DNA of 64,000 bases from Pollenia angustigena (taxonomy: Eukaryota > Arthropoda > Insecta > Diptera > Polleniidae), in NCBI GenBank assembly GCA_930367215.1, contig OV884056.1, forward strand, positions 197,697,310 through 197,761,309, in the 5' to 3' direction. Of this stretch, positions 1-11,718 are shown piece by piece (position 1 is the stretch's first letter; every line of letters starts with the position of its first letter). Below the pieces are notes generated by a model that had not been told where the DNA came from, ran no database searches, and saw only the letters and a list, made by a program, of their open reading frames with translations. The position numbers and the translations under genes are program-made.

Positions 1-1256
1 TGAAAATTAATTAAAATTGTTATTGATAATCTTTCATTCTTGACGTGGCCCGGGCTCGAACCCTGGCCGGCAGGTTACCATGACATGTTTCGATCGCAAC
101 CACTCGATCTCCTCAGATGGATTTGCCGTCTTACACTCGCAGCCATCGACGACTGCTGACGTCACTAGTCAAACATCAATCCTTAAACCAAATTGTATTT
201 TAACATTTGGTAGATCGAAATTTGCTTTCCTGAATGATTATCCATTTTAATTGATTTTACATGTTTTTTCCTTTACTTCTGTTTTTTCGTACTTTCGTTA
301 AGAATTTTTCTTGAAGTCCAAGTACATTTTTTGTTTTTTCACTTTGTCTTTCTCTTTTCTGTTGACCTTTTTCAGCACAACTTGAAGGACAAATGTACAC
401 ATAGAGCTCGTGCCTTAGCTTTAACAATAATTAGTATTGTGGTTATTTTATTGAACTATTTATGGTTTTTAATCCAAATTTTTTAATATTTTTAATTAGG
501 CTTAAGTTCATGAAATTTAATTTTTTATTAAATTATTTTTTGTGAAGAAAGGAATTTTACATCATGAAAATTAATTAAAATTGTTATTGATAATCTTTCA
601 TTCTTGACGTGGCCCGGGCTCGAACCCTGGCCGGCAGGTTACCATGACATGTTTCGATCGCAACCACTCGATCTCCTCAGATGGATTTGCCGTCTTACAC
701 TCGCAGCCATCGACGACTGCTGACGTCACTAGTCAAACATCAATCCTTAAACCAAATTGTATTTTAACATTTGGTAGATCGAAATTTGCTTTCCTGAATG
801 ATTATCCATTTTAATTGATTTTACATGTTTTTTCCTTTACTTCTGTTTTTTCGTACTTTCGTTAAGAATTTTTCTTGAAGTCCAAGTACATTTTTTTGTT
901 TTTTCACTTTGTCTTTCTCTTTTCTGTTGGCCTTTTTCAGCACAACTTGAAGGACAAATGTACACATAGAGCTCGTGCCTTAGCTTTAACAATAATTAGT
1001 ATTGTGGTTATTTTATTGAACTATTTATGGTTTTTAATCCAAATTTTTTAATATTTTTAATTAGGCTTAAGTTCATGAAATTTAATTTTTTATTAAATTA
1101 TTTTTTGTGAAGAAAGGAATTTTACATCATGAAAATTAATTAAAATTGTTATTGATAATCTTTCATTCTTGACGTGGCCCGGGCTCGAACCCTGGCCGGC
1201 AGGTTACCATGACATGTTTCGATCGCAACCACTCGATCTCCTCAGATGGATTTGCC
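1..1256 (-). repeat. 564-bp tRNA-headed SINE-like units, left array
   Basis: Two full units and the start of a third follow one another with period 564-565 bases; unit starts are at 1, 565 and 1130. Each unit carries, on the minus strand, a tRNA-like head (46-116, 610-680, 1175-1245) followed by AT-rich body. Copies are nearly identical; I see a one-base run-length change in a T tract and an A/G change. The third unit stops abruptly at 1256, where the orientation flips. A short SINE normally inserts singly, so regular head-to-tail repetition suggests local amplification by unequal exchange, making this a SINE-derived satellite. Diverged pieces lie at 30970-31140, 38895-39401 and 42101-42200, so the family is dispersed as well as tandem. 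Confidence 0.85.
46..116 (-). ncRNA. tRNA-like Pol III promoter head of the 564-bp unit
   Basis: On the minus strand a B-box match GGTTCGAGCCC lies at 52-62, and an A-box-like ATCGAGTGGTT lies about 35 bases upstream, in the spacing usual for internal Pol III promoters. The A box resembles the Leu/Ser tRNA type. The flanking GGCCAG and GGGCCAC can form a T-arm-like stem with a mismatch. No full cloverleaf is apparent, so this is a tRNA-derived SINE head and not a functional tRNA. Sister heads on the same strand are at 610-680 and 1175-1245. Confidence 0.65.
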
Positions 1257-2884
1257 AACAGAAAAGAGAAAGACAAAGTGAAAAAACAAAAAATGTACTT
1301 GGACTTCAAGAAAAATTCTTAACGAAAGTACGAAAAAACAGAAGTAAAGGAAAAAACATGTAAAATCAATTAAAATGGATAATCATTCAGGAAAGCAAAT
1401 TTCGATCTACCAAATGTTAAAATACAATTTGGTTTAAGGATTGATGTTTGACTAGTGACGTCAGCAGTCGTCGATGGCTGCGAGTGTAAGACGGCAAATC
1501 CATCTGAGGAGATCGAGTGGTTGCGATCGAAACATGTCATGGTAACCTGCCGGCCAGGGTTCGAGCCCGGGCCACGTCAAGAATGAAAGATTATCAATAA
1601 CAATTTTAATTAATTTTCATGATGTAAAATTCCTTTCTTCACAAAAAATAATTTAATAAAAAATTAAATTTCATGAACTTAAGCCTAATTAAAAATATTA
1701 AAAAATTTGGATTAAAAACCATAAATAGTTCAATAAAATAACCACAATACTAATTATTGTTAAAGCTAAGGCACGAGCTCTATGTGTACATTTGTCCTTC
1801 AAGTTGTGCTGAAAAAGGTCAACAGAAAAGAGAAAGACAAAGTGAAAAAACAAAAAATGTACTTGGACTTCAAGAAAAATTCTTAACGAAAGTACGAAAA
1901 AACAGAAGTAAAGGAAAAAACATGTAAAATCAATTAAAATGGATAATCATTCAGGAAAGCAAATTTCGATCTACCAAATGTTAAAATACAATTTGGTTTA
2001 AGGATTGATGTTTGACTAGTGACGTCAGCAGTCGTCGATGGCTGCGAGTGTAAGACGGCAAATCCATCTGAGGAGATCGAGTGGTTGCGATCGAAACATG
2101 TCATGGTAACCTGCCGGCCAGGGTTCGAGCCCGGGCCACGTCAAGAATGAAAGATTATCAATAACAATTTTAATTAATTTTCATGATGTAAAATTCCTTT
2201 CTTCACAAAAAATAATTTAATAAAAAATTAAATTTCATGAACTTAAGCCTAATTAAAAATATTAAAAAATTTGGATTAAAAACCATAAATAGTTCAATAA
2301 AATAACCACAATACTAATTATTGTTAAAGCTAAGGCACGAGCTCTATGTGTACATTTGTCCTTCAAGTTGTGCTGAAAAAGGTCAACAGAAAAGAGAAAG
2401 ACAAAGTGAAAAAACAAAAAATGTACTTGGACTTCAAGAAAAATTCTTAACGAAAGTACGAAAAAACAGAAGTAAAGGAAAAAACATGTAAAATCAATTA
2501 AAATGGATAATCATTCAGGAAAGCAAATTTCGATCTACCAAATGTTAAAATACAATTTGGTTTAAGGATTGATGTTTGACTAGTGACGTCAGCAGTCGTC
2601 GATGGCTGCGAGTGTAAGACGGCAAATCCATCTGAGGAGATCGAGTGGTTGCGATCGAAACATGTCATGGTAACCTGCCGGCCAGGGTTCGAGCCCGGGC
2701 CACGTCAAGAATGAAAGATTATCAATAACAATTTTAATTAATTTTCATGATGTAAAATTCCTTTCTTCACAAAAAATAATTTAATAAAAAATTAAATTTC
2801 ATGAACTTAAGCCTAATTAAAAATATTAAAAAATTTGGATTAAAAACCATAAATAGTTCAATAAAATAACCACAATACTAATTA
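1257..2884 (+). repeat. 564-bp tRNA-headed SINE-like units, inverted right array
   Basis: This is the same family as the left array in the opposite orientation. Equivalent unit points fall at 1619, 2183 and 2747, an exact 564-base period. The array begins in mid-unit at 1257 and ends in mid-unit at 2884, where it abuts the macrosatellite unit. Bases 1497-2747 pair with 1-1256, leaving a spacer of about 240 bases, so a single strand could fold into a hairpin over 1 kb long. tRNA-like heads are at 1504-1574, 2068-2138 and 2632-2702. Confidence 0.85.
1504..1574 (+). ncRNA. tRNA-like head, inverted array copy
   Basis: This is the plus-strand equivalent of the head at 46-116. The A-box-like ATCGAGTGGTT is near 1512-1522 and the B box GGTTCGAGCCC is at 1558-1568. 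Copies at 2068-2138 and 2632-2702 are spaced exactly 564 bases apart. Whether any copy is transcribed cannot be told from sequence. Confidence 0.65.
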
Positions 2885-5171
2885 AATATTTTAAACTTTA
2901 AAACCAAAAAATAAATAAAATATATAAGAAGTTTCAAAGTTTTACTGGTTTACTCCCTAAAAGAGCCGAATTTTAAAAAAAGTACCAGACCACCGACCGC
3001 TTATTTTTCTATTTTTAAACATACACATGTATTTATATGCAGATTAGCAAAATAAATTCATTGCATAAAAAAGAAGAAAATTAAACTCATTAGTTTTTTA
3101 TGATGCCCATTTTTTATAATTAAAATGTGGAAAAATCGACTTTTTATTCCGTAGGAAATAAAAATAATTTAATTTAATTTATAAAAATAAAAACTGATTG
3201 GGCAACTTTGTTTTTCACAGTCTCTTTAGAGCTAACTTCTCTTTTAACTTTATTTAAAACCATTAAAAGCTTTAGAATTTAGAATGTTTAGTAGGAAACA
3301 GAATGAAAACAATGTGTGAGTTACTAATTTGAAGTACATTTCACTAAAAATATTGTAACTTTAGTTTTACAACTTTTCAGTAAAGCGACATCTACAATTT
3401 TTGATAAGAACTAAATTGTAAACACCTTTATTAAAGCTGCAAACCTATAATTTTATCTTGTAATCAAAAGTATACGTACACAACAGAACAAGTCATAATC
3501 AGCGATGCCGACCAAAAAAATTTGGAACCAAAATGTAAAAATAAAGTAACCAAAAGTGAAAAAAAGTAACCAAAATTATATTGCATCAAACCCCTACAAG
3601 AAATTAATGAGCGAGTAGTCCCATTTTCTTAACACCAAAGTGAAAAATTAAATGAACAATAGGTTATACATATAATATTTCGAAATTTTTAGTGGAAGCG
3701 GCAATTGTTTTACAAAGTTAATACCCTTATTTCCGTCAATTTTAAAAGCTTAAAAGATTTAAAAGAAATGAAAAAAAATACATTAATATAAAACGACTTA
3801 AAACTTTCAACTTCAAAGGAAACCTATCAGTGTGGCCTTTTAAGTTTTTACTAAAGTATGTGTTATTAAAAAATAAACTAGCAATGTCCTCACACCACTC
3901 TCTATTTGTAATATCGACTTCAAACGTTTTTTACGTGTCTGGAATTCAAAAGCTCTTTTGTGATGACCTGCCCTAAAATTTCTAAAAGTGACATCTGCAA
4001 TCTTTTATTTAAATTAAATATCAAAAGCTCTACTTGAACGCTTTAGAAAAACTCTACAAACTCTCAAAACTAAGCTTTTTCTTAACTCTTAATTCAAGTA
4101 TACATACACACTAACATTATACGACAAAAACTAGATGATAGAAAATTTGCAAAATTTTAAACAAAAATACCTGTACACATTTAAGAAATAAAAAGATTAA
4201 AACACTTTTATTTTACAAAACACACAATAATTATAATTTTCACTACTTTTTAATAACTTTCAAACACTATTTTAGAAAATATATCGAATTGAACAACACC
4301 GCACAAAACTTAATGCACCGATCGCTTTAAAATTTCTTATTAGACTGACAAAGAACGAAAGGTGGAAGAATAGTCTATCCTACAAGAAAAATTGAAAAAC
4401 GGAAAAAAGTGTTGCCACTAGGAGGGGAAACTGTTTTTTGAATTCCTACTAATAGAATGACAAAACGGAAATATTGAAAAGGGAAATCAAAATAGGTATT
4501 TAAGAATTAATAAAGTCGAATGTATTACAAAATGTTGCGCTTTATTATTAATTGTTATAGGTACTAAATTTTTCGCAATTTTTGTATGTATGAATATAAT
4601 TAACTGTAACGATTAGGTATAAGTTTTACTATTAAACTAATTTATTTTTACATTTTTATTTTTATATGTGATACAAATTTGGTTTTTTATTTGGATTAAG
4701 AAATTGATTATAAAGAATCGATTTATAGCTAAAATTAGATGTGACATAACCAAAGCCATACAAAACCATGACCATACGAACCAATTGAATTTTGATAGTT
4801 ACGGATTTGGCATTATGTTTAAGTCATGTCTGATTGGACCTTAAAGAACTGAAAATAGGCGATGACCATAAATAAATAAAATTTTAAACTTTATAAAAAG
4901 TTTTTAAAGTTTCTATGGACTCATATTTTAAAGATTAGTATGCCAAGATATTGAGATTAAACTAGAAAAGAAGTTGATATTTTCTGCAAATTCAAAAAAT
5001 TAATTTTTAATATTTCTCCCCCCGACATTTTAAAATTTTTTTTTAGTTTCATAAAAAATTAGTTTTATAAGTTTAAATAAGACCCAATTTGTTAAAAAAA
5101 AAACACAGTAAATTTAAATTATTTTAAAACTAACGTATTTATTCTGGATTTAAGAGGATTTCTAAAAAAAT

Positions 5172-6073
5172 GACAGCGGATGTTTGCACAATAAAAAGAG
5201 CACCAACGATACATGTAACACATATATTGAAGTAATCAACTCTTACAAATACCTCGGAGTCTATGTAGATAGCAGTTTTAAATGGAACTTGCATGTTGAA
5301 AACATTCAGAAAAAGCTAAGAAAATCAGCATATGCACTCTACCACTTAAGTAACTGTACCACCTACAATGTATTAAGACAGGCTTATTTTTCGTTATCGG
5401 AGTCTTACATTCGGCATGGCAGAACTTTACAAAATACCCAGAATCAACTCTTAAAAATTCTCTGGAAAAATCAACGGCTCTCATCAGAAACCACCAGGTA
5501 TATTACAAACAACATCAACAACTCTATCGTCGCTCAAAACAATCAACACAACAACAATACAAATAGCAACAACAACAATAATCAGAACAGTAGCTGCAGC
5601 AACAACATAAACAACAACTCAAGTCAAATCATCAATACAAACAACAATATTCATAATACACTCATCAACAACAACGCTCGAATCAAAATAACATCAACCA
5701 CAACAGAGTTGCCAACAACAGAAATATCAACAATAGAAAAACAAACGAAATCGGAATTGTCAACACCACCAAGACTAATAATCTGGCCAAGGATGTCAAC
5801 GTACTAAACGTGAAAAGCTTGTACTACACAACGCTAATAAACGAATTTTTCAACGACACAAGATTTCTTCAGCCAATTGATCACGTACACAACACAAGGC
5901 GTCGAGCGGAAGAAAGGTTCAAAGTAGAACGCTTTCGCAACGAATATGGAAAGAACACCTTAGCCGTAACGCTACCTACAACTTTCAACACTATACCAAC
6001 ACAAACTTTAAATCTTAAAAACAAATACACCAGAAACAAAATAATTAAAAAACATTACATAAGTTTGCAATAA
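5172..6073 (+). pseudogene. LINE ORF2 C-terminal fragment (frameshifted)
   Basis: Reading from the 5' truncation, the first frame (to the stop at 5807) contains SYKYLGVYVDSSFKWNLHV followed by a conserved Leu/Ser-rich stretch, the region just downstream of the reverse-transcriptase palm in many LINEs. It then runs into an Asn/Gln-rich segment encoded by an expanded CAA/AAC tract (about 5520-5720). The plausible C-terminus (LNVKSLYYTTLINEFF, then an Arg-rich HNTRRRAEERF segment) is in another frame and stops at 6071-6073, so a frameshift lies in the repeat tract. No start codon exists; the fragment lacks palm and endonuclease. It is dead unless another copy is complete elsewhere. Confidence 0.8.
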
Positions 6074-6168
6074 AAGAAAATAAATGAATTAAAAACAATA
6101 CTTTAAATTCCTGCAGACAAGCCGTATGGCTTAGCGGGTATAGCATTAATTATTATGTAAAATATTTA

Positions 6169-6397
6169 TCTATATATATCTATATATCGTGCGATTTCAA
6201 CCAAACTTTTACACTACGTAGGCAGTGGCCCATATATGGTTTATATGAAGTTTGGTTGAAATCCGATAACGCATGTGTGTGCGGTGCGTATTTGAAGTGA
6301 GTGTGTTTTTGCCGCAGGAAAACCAACTTTATTAAAAACAAGTGTGTTTCTTTTCTTATTTTGTTTTGCTGTGCGAAGCAGGCAACGGGCCCGCTAG
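6169..6397 (+). mobile_element. non-autonomous Helitron-like element inside the LINE tail
   Basis: It starts TCTATATATATC after an A and ends CCCGCTAG before a T, matching Helitron 5'-TC and 3'-CTAG termini with A/T insertion and no target duplication. A short hairpin-forming segment (TGCTGTGCGAAGCAGGCA) ends 9 bases before CTAG. The sequence is shared with 15021-15249 and with the longer copy at 44790-45054. It has no coding capacity. The 5' part is shorter than in the 44790 copy, so it is probably internally deleted. Confidence 0.75.
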
Positions 6398-6764
6398 TTG
6401 ATTAATAAAAATGAATTAAAAAAAAAAAAAAAAAAAACTTCAAGTATAGGGATTTAGCTATTAAAACGAAATATTTTTTAAAATTCAAATTGGATTGGAA
6501 AAGTAGATAGTATTCGGTCATTCCAATTACACACTCAATTTTAGATTTCAATTATATTAATATTAATAACCGTAACAAAGGGGCGATTTGAAAGTTGGCT
6601 CACACATTTTTTTATATCAAAGTTCTGATTAGTAATGGAACAAGTTGGTCTATTGTTCCACATAAACCCCATAAAAAAATCTTCTAGAACAAAGTACTTG
6701 ACGTCGATGGTATATAGCATTAATGTTTTGTTTTATATAATTTTGGTTGGTAATTTTATGTTTC

Positions 6765-7420
6765 CAGCTTTAATATTTTAGTACATTTCAAAAACTACCA
6801 GCATCTTATAAAATTAAACATGTAATGTCCTGAGTGAATGAGATATTGGAAATTTTTTTCTTTGGTACTTTTTCTTCAACTGGTAATTTTTCAATTTCCG
6901 TTATGTTTCTAGGTCCAAAACTAACAAAAATTCAAAAAGTACCAGTTGAAAACCAAAAATTTACAAAAAATACCTCTTATAGATTCTCATTCACTCAAGA
7001 CATTGCATGATTATTTTAATGGTCTTAGGTCCTATATTAAAAAAAATTTAAAAAGAACCAGTTGTAGAACGAAAAAGTAACAAAAAGGCCTCCTCACAGT
7101 TTCTAATTTGCTCCGGACCTTGCATGTTTAATTTTATGTTTCTAGGTCCAACGCTGACGGAAATTTAAAAAGTAAAAGTTGAAGAACCAAAAAATACCGA
7201 AAAATTCCCTTTTATAGATTCCCCTCGACTCAGAACATTGCATGTTGAATTTTATGTTTTTAGATACAATATTAACGAAAATTCTAAATTACCAGTCCAA
7301 CAACAAAAAAGTATTAACATTTTATAGGTTCTCATTCACTAAGTACCCTGCACTTATAATTTTATGTTTCTAAGTTTAATATTATAGAAAATTCAAAAAT
7401 TACAACATGCAGCGTGAAAA
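6765..7420 (+). repeat. degenerate ~115-bp minisatellite within unit A
   Basis: About five or six imperfect repeats, each containing a version of TTATGTTTCTAGGTCCAA, then AAAAGTACCAGTTGAAG, then CATTCACTCAAGACATTGCA. The TAGGTCC-type landmark recurs near 6902, 7018, 7135, 7251 and 7363. The same block occurs in unit B (about 10620-11270), A' (15610-16270), B' (19480-20110) and inverted in D (about 47900-48530) and E (about 51720-52230). Confidence 0.8.
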
Positions 7421-7701
7421 AGTTTTAATTAAAAATTTTAATACGTACATATATGTCAATGAATGGAGAAAAAAGTTTTGTAAAAAAGTACCACTCCTTA
7501 AGCGGTCGAATTTCGAAAAAGTACCAAAGTTATATATAAATTTTTTTGGATAAGTTGCGAATTTGGTATAATCTTTATTGGTTTTAAAGATAGCTGTTAC
7601 AGCGCAAGTTACAGGGTGGCAATAGGATAATTTATTAACGACAAAGCTTAAATTACACAAATTAAAATTAAAATAATGTCAATTGAATTACAAAAATTGG
7701 A

Positions 7702-7856
7702 GTGCCCCGGTAGACTAGCTGGTAGAGAGCTTGTCTATCAGCGCCGGGGTTGCGGGTTCGATTCCCGCCAGAGACTCTGGTTTCTTTCCTGCCGACAAGC
7801 GTAGAGCTTCGCGGGATTAGCGTAGGGAATTAAAAAAAAAAAAAAAAAAAAAAAAA
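7702..7856 (+). mobile_element. tRNA-derived SINE with poly-A tail
   Basis: The head GTGCCCCGGTAGACTAGCTG begins a tRNA-like region with an A box (TAGCTGGTAGAGAGC) and a B box (GGTTCGATTCC near 7756), ending CCGCCAGAGA. The short body then carries CCTGCCGACAAGCGTAGAGC and GCGGGATTAGCGTAGGGAAT before about 25 A. The body resembles the LINE 3' tail near 6110-6160, suggesting LINE-assisted mobilisation. Units B, D and E lack it at the same position, so it inserted after the unit family arose. Relatives are at 16555, 40483 and 61493 (reverse). Confidence 0.85.
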
Positions 7857-7922
7857 TAATTAAAAATTATTTCGTTTACTTAAATTTTATTTAATGTAAT
7901 ATATACACACTTTAAAAATGTT

Positions 7923-7960
7923 CCTCTGAAGAAGTCAACAAAAAATTGAAACGTTGGGAC
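7923..7960 (+). other. hammerhead-ribozyme-like motif (decayed)
   Basis: The motif reads CTGAAGA, a stem candidate GTCAA, an A-rich loop, TT and GAAAC. The minus-strand copy at 47546-47586 keeps the missing bases: CTGAAGA, GTCAA, loop, TTGAC, GAAAC, which gives a perfect 5-bp stem II between hammerhead core boxes. Here two or three bases (ACG) are missing from the second stem strand, so this copy should not fold. Cleavage site and stem I are unproven. Similar cores occur in Penelope-like retroelements. Confidence 0.4.
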
Positions 7961-8023
7961 AAAATGTAATTAAATGTGTTTTTAATTTACAATGGAAAAA
8001 TTTAGGCCCTATTAGCTAACTTA

Positions 8024-11000
8024 AATATTTTAAACTTTAAAACCAAAAAATAAATAAAATATATAAGAAGTTTCAAAGTTTTACTGGTTTACTCCCTAAA
8101 AGAGCCGAATTTTAAAAAAAGTACCAGACCACCGACCGCTTATTTTTCTATTTTCAAACATACACATGTATTTATATGCAGATTAGCAAAATAAATTCAT
8201 TGCATAAAAAAGAAGAAAATTAAACTCATTAGTTTTTTATGATGCCCATTTTTTATAATTAAAATGTGGAAAAATCGACTTTTTATTCCGTAGGAAATAA
8301 AAATAATTTAATTTAATTTATAAAAATAAAAACTGATTGGGCAACTTTGTTTTTCACAGTCTCTTTAGAGCTAACTTCTCTTTTAACTTTATTTAAAACC
8401 ATTAAAAGCTTTAGAATTTAGAATGTTTAGTAGGAAACAGAATGAAAACAATGTGTGAGTTACTAATTTGAAGTACATTTCACTAAAAATATTGTAACTT
8501 TAGTTTTACAACTTTTCAGTAAAGCGACATCTACAATTTTTGATAAGAACTAAATTGTAAACACCTTTATTAAAGCTGCAAACCTATAATTTTATCTTGT
8601 AATCAAAAGTATACGTACACAACAGAACAAGTCATAATCAGCGATGCCGACCAAAAAAATTTGGAACCAAAATGTAAAAATAAAGTAACCAAAAGTGAAA
8701 AAAAGTAACCAAAATTATATTGCATCAAACCCCTACAAGAAATTAATGAGCGAGTAGTCCCATTTTCTTAACACCAAAGTGAAAAATTAAATGAACAATA
8801 GGTTATACATATAATATTTCGAAATTTTTAGTGGAAGCGGCAATTGTTTTACAAAGTTAATACCCTTATTTCCGTCAATTTTAAAAGCTTAAAAGATTTA
8901 AAAGAAATGAAAAAAAATACATTAATATAAAACGACTTAAAACTTTCAACTTCAAAGGAAACCTATCAGTGTGGCCTTTTAAGTTTTTACTAAAGTATGT
9001 GTTATTAAAAAATAAACTAGCAATGTCCTCACACCACTCTATATTTGTAATATCGACTTCAAACGTTTTTTACGTGTCTGGAATTCAAAAGCTCTTTTGT
9101 GATGACCTGCCCTAAAATTTCTAAAAGTGACATCTGCAATCTTTTATTTAAATTAAATATCAAAAGCTCTACTTGAACGCTTTAGAAAAAGTCTACAAAC
9201 TCTCAAAACTAAGCTTTTTCTTAACTCTTAATTCAAGTATACATACACACTAACATTATACGACAAAAACTAGATGATAGAAAATTTGCAAAATTTTAAA
9301 CAAAAATACCTGTACACATTTAAGAAATAAAAAGATTAAAACACTTTTATTTTACAAAACACACAATAATTATAATTTTCACTACTTTTTAATAACTTTC
9401 AAACACTATTTTAGAAAATATATCGAATTGAACAACACCGCACAAAACTTAATGCACCGATCGCTTTAAAATTTCTTATTAGACTGACAAAGAACGAAAG
9501 GTGGAAGATTAGTCTATCCTACAAGAAAAATTGAAAAACGGAAAAAAGTGTTGCCACTAGGAGGGGAAACTGTTTTTTGAATTCCTACTAATAGAATGAC
9601 AAAACGGAAATATTGAAAAGGGAAATCAAAATATTTAAGAATTAATAAAGTCGAATGTATTACAAAATGTTGCGCTTTATTATTAATTGTTATAGGTACT
9701 AAATTTTTCGCAATTTTTGTATGTATGAATATAATTAACTGTAACGATTAGGTATAAGTTTTACTATTAAACTAATTTATTTTTACATTTTTATTTTTAT
9801 ATGTGATAAAAATTTGGTTTTCCATTTGGATTGAGAAATTGATTATAAAGAATCGATTTATAGCTAAAATTAGATGTGACATAACCAAAGCCATACAAAA
9901 CAATGACCATACGAACCAATTGAATTTTGATAGTTACGGCTTTGGCATTATGTTTAAGTCATGTCTGATTGGACCTTAAAGAACTGAAAATAGGCGATGA
10001 CCATAAATAAATAAAATTTTAAACTTTATAAAAAGTTTTTAAAGTTTCTATGGACTCATATTTTAAAGATTAGTATGCCAAGATATTGAGATTAAACTAG
10101 AAAAGAAGCTGATAATTTGTGCAAATTCAAAAAATTAATTTTAATATTTCTACTCCCGACATTTTTAAATTTTTTTTTTAGTTTCATAAAAAATTAGTTT
10201 TATAAATTTAAATAAGGCCCAATTTGTTAAAAAAAACACAGTAAATTTAAATTATTTTTAAAACTAACGTATTTATTTTGGATTTAAGAGGATTTCTGGT
10301 CAAGATAATTAGTACTTAAAGTATAGGGATTTAGCTTTTAAAACGAAATATTTTTGAAAATTCAAATTGGATTGGAAAAGTAGATAGTATTCGGTCATTC
10401 CAATCACACACTCAATTTTAGATTTCAATTATATTATTCTGATAGTTAATAACCGTAACAAAGGGGCGATTTGAAATTTGGCTCAAAGTTATATCAAAGT
10501 TCTGATTAGTAATGGAACAAGTTGGTCTATTGTTCCACATAAACCCCATAAAAAATTCTTCTAGAACAAAGTACTTGACGTCGATGGTATATAGCATTAA
10601 TGTATTGTTTTATATAATTTTGCTTGGTAATTTTATGTTTCCAGCTTTAAAATTTTAGTACATTTCAAAAACTACCAGCATCTTATAAAATTAAACATGT
10701 TATGTCCTGAGTGAATGAGATATAAGATGGAGTTTTTTTTTTGTACTTTTTCTTCAACTGGTAATTTTTCAATTTCCGTTATGTTTCTAGGTCCAAAACT
10801 AACAAAAATTCAAAAAGTACCAGTTGAAAAACAAAAATTTACAAAATTCACTCAAGACATTGCATTATTATTTTAATAGTCTTAGGTCCTATATTAAAAA
10901 AAATTTAAAAAGAACCAGTTGTAGAACGAAAAAGTAACAAAAAGGCCTCCTCACAATTTCTAATTTGCTCCGGATCTTGCACGTTTAATTTTATGTTTCT

Positions 11001-11718
11001 AGGTCCAACGCTGACGGAAATTTAAAAAGTAAAAGTTGAAGAACCAAAAAGTACCGAAAAATTCCCTTTTATAGATTCCCCTCGACTCAGAACATTGCAT
11101 GTTGAATTTTATGTCTTTAGGTACAATATTAACGAAAATTCTAAATTACCAGTCCAACAACAAAAAAGTATTAACATTTTATAGGTTCTCATTCACTTAG
11201 TACCCTGCACTTATAATTTTATGTTTCTAAGTTTGATGTTATAGAAAATTCAAAAATTACAACATGAAGAGTGAAAAAGTTTTAATTAAAAATTTTAATA
11301 CGTACATATATGTCAATGAATGGAGAAAAAAGTTTTGTAAAAAAGTACCACTCCTTAAGCGGTCGAATTTCGAAAAAGTAAAAAAGTCATATACACATTT
11401 TTGTTGGATAAGTTGCGAATTTGGTATAATCTTTATTGGTTTTAAAGATAGCTGTTACAGCGCAAGTTACAGGGTGGCAATAGGATAATTTATTAACGAC
11501 CAAGTTTAAATTACACAAATTAAAATTAAAATAATGTCAATTCCAAATTAAATAATTAAAAATTATTTCGTTTACTTAAATTTTATTTAATGTAATATAT
11601 ACACACTTTAAAAATGTTCCTCTGAAGAAGTCAACAAAAAATTGAAACGTTGGGACAAAATGTAATTAAATGTGTTTTTAATTTACAATGGAAAAATTTA
11701 GGCCCTATTAGCTAACTT
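8024..11718 (+). repeat. macrosatellite-like unit B (no LINE or SINE)
   Basis: It is collinear with unit A but lacks both the LINE and the SINE, giving the empty sites for each (near 10300 and 11535). It contains the 115-bp minisatellite (about 10620-11270) and the decayed hammerhead-like motif (about 11619-11656). No protein is recognised; the 74-codon ORF at 11264-11488 arises from the repeat and has no family signature. Confidence 0.85.

Larger units (their letters stand above)
5164..6437 (+). mobile_element. 5'-truncated non-LTR retrotransposon (LINE) with poly-A tail
   Basis: The boundaries come from comparison with unit B, which reads straight through near 10300 without this sequence. 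The insert begins after GAGGATTTCT and ends in a run of about 19 A at 6437. It encodes the C-terminal part of a LINE reverse-transcriptase protein, then a 3' tail CCTGCAGACAAGCCGTATGG and following bases that resembles the tail of the local SINE (7702). A Helitron-like insert splits the tail at 6169-6397. About 17 bases of unit sequence appear lost at the right junction. The clade is uncertain; the C-terminus recalls CR1/L2-like elements. Confidence 0.8.
2885..8023 (+). repeat. macrosatellite-like unit A (LINE- and SINE-bearing)
   Basis: This is the first of four long units with alternating architecture. Unit starts share a recognisable phase point (AATATTTTAAAC) at 2885, 8024, 11719, 16877 and 20541. 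The body is AT-rich and non-coding. Its ordered landmarks are a stretch with multiple AGTAACC motifs near 3540, a 5'-truncated LINE (5164-6437), a degenerate minisatellite (6765-7420), a SINE (7702-7856) and a hammerhead-like motif (7923-7960). Without the LINE and SINE it matches unit B. I recognise no protein for the unit itself. It could be a non-autonomous retroelement that forms tandems, or a true macrosatellite. Confidence 0.85.

Noticed and set aside
46..116. Genuine tRNA genes in the 564-bp units and at 7702
   Set aside because: A and B boxes are present, but no acceptor stem or full cloverleaf pairs; the repeats have tails and dispersed copies like SINEs.
1169..1363. 64-codon ORF across the head-to-head junction
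   Set aside because: It spans the inversion point of the SINE-like arrays; the frame is created by the rearrangement and has no family signature.
5278..5484. Minus-strand ORF opposite the LINE fragment (also 14130-14336)
   Set aside because: Shadow of the plus-strand LINE coding frame.
7400..7660. Minus-strand 86-codon ORF and its copies, including plus-strand 11264-11488
   Set aside because: Lies in the minisatellite edge of the macrosatellite unit, differs between unit types, and shows no protein motif.
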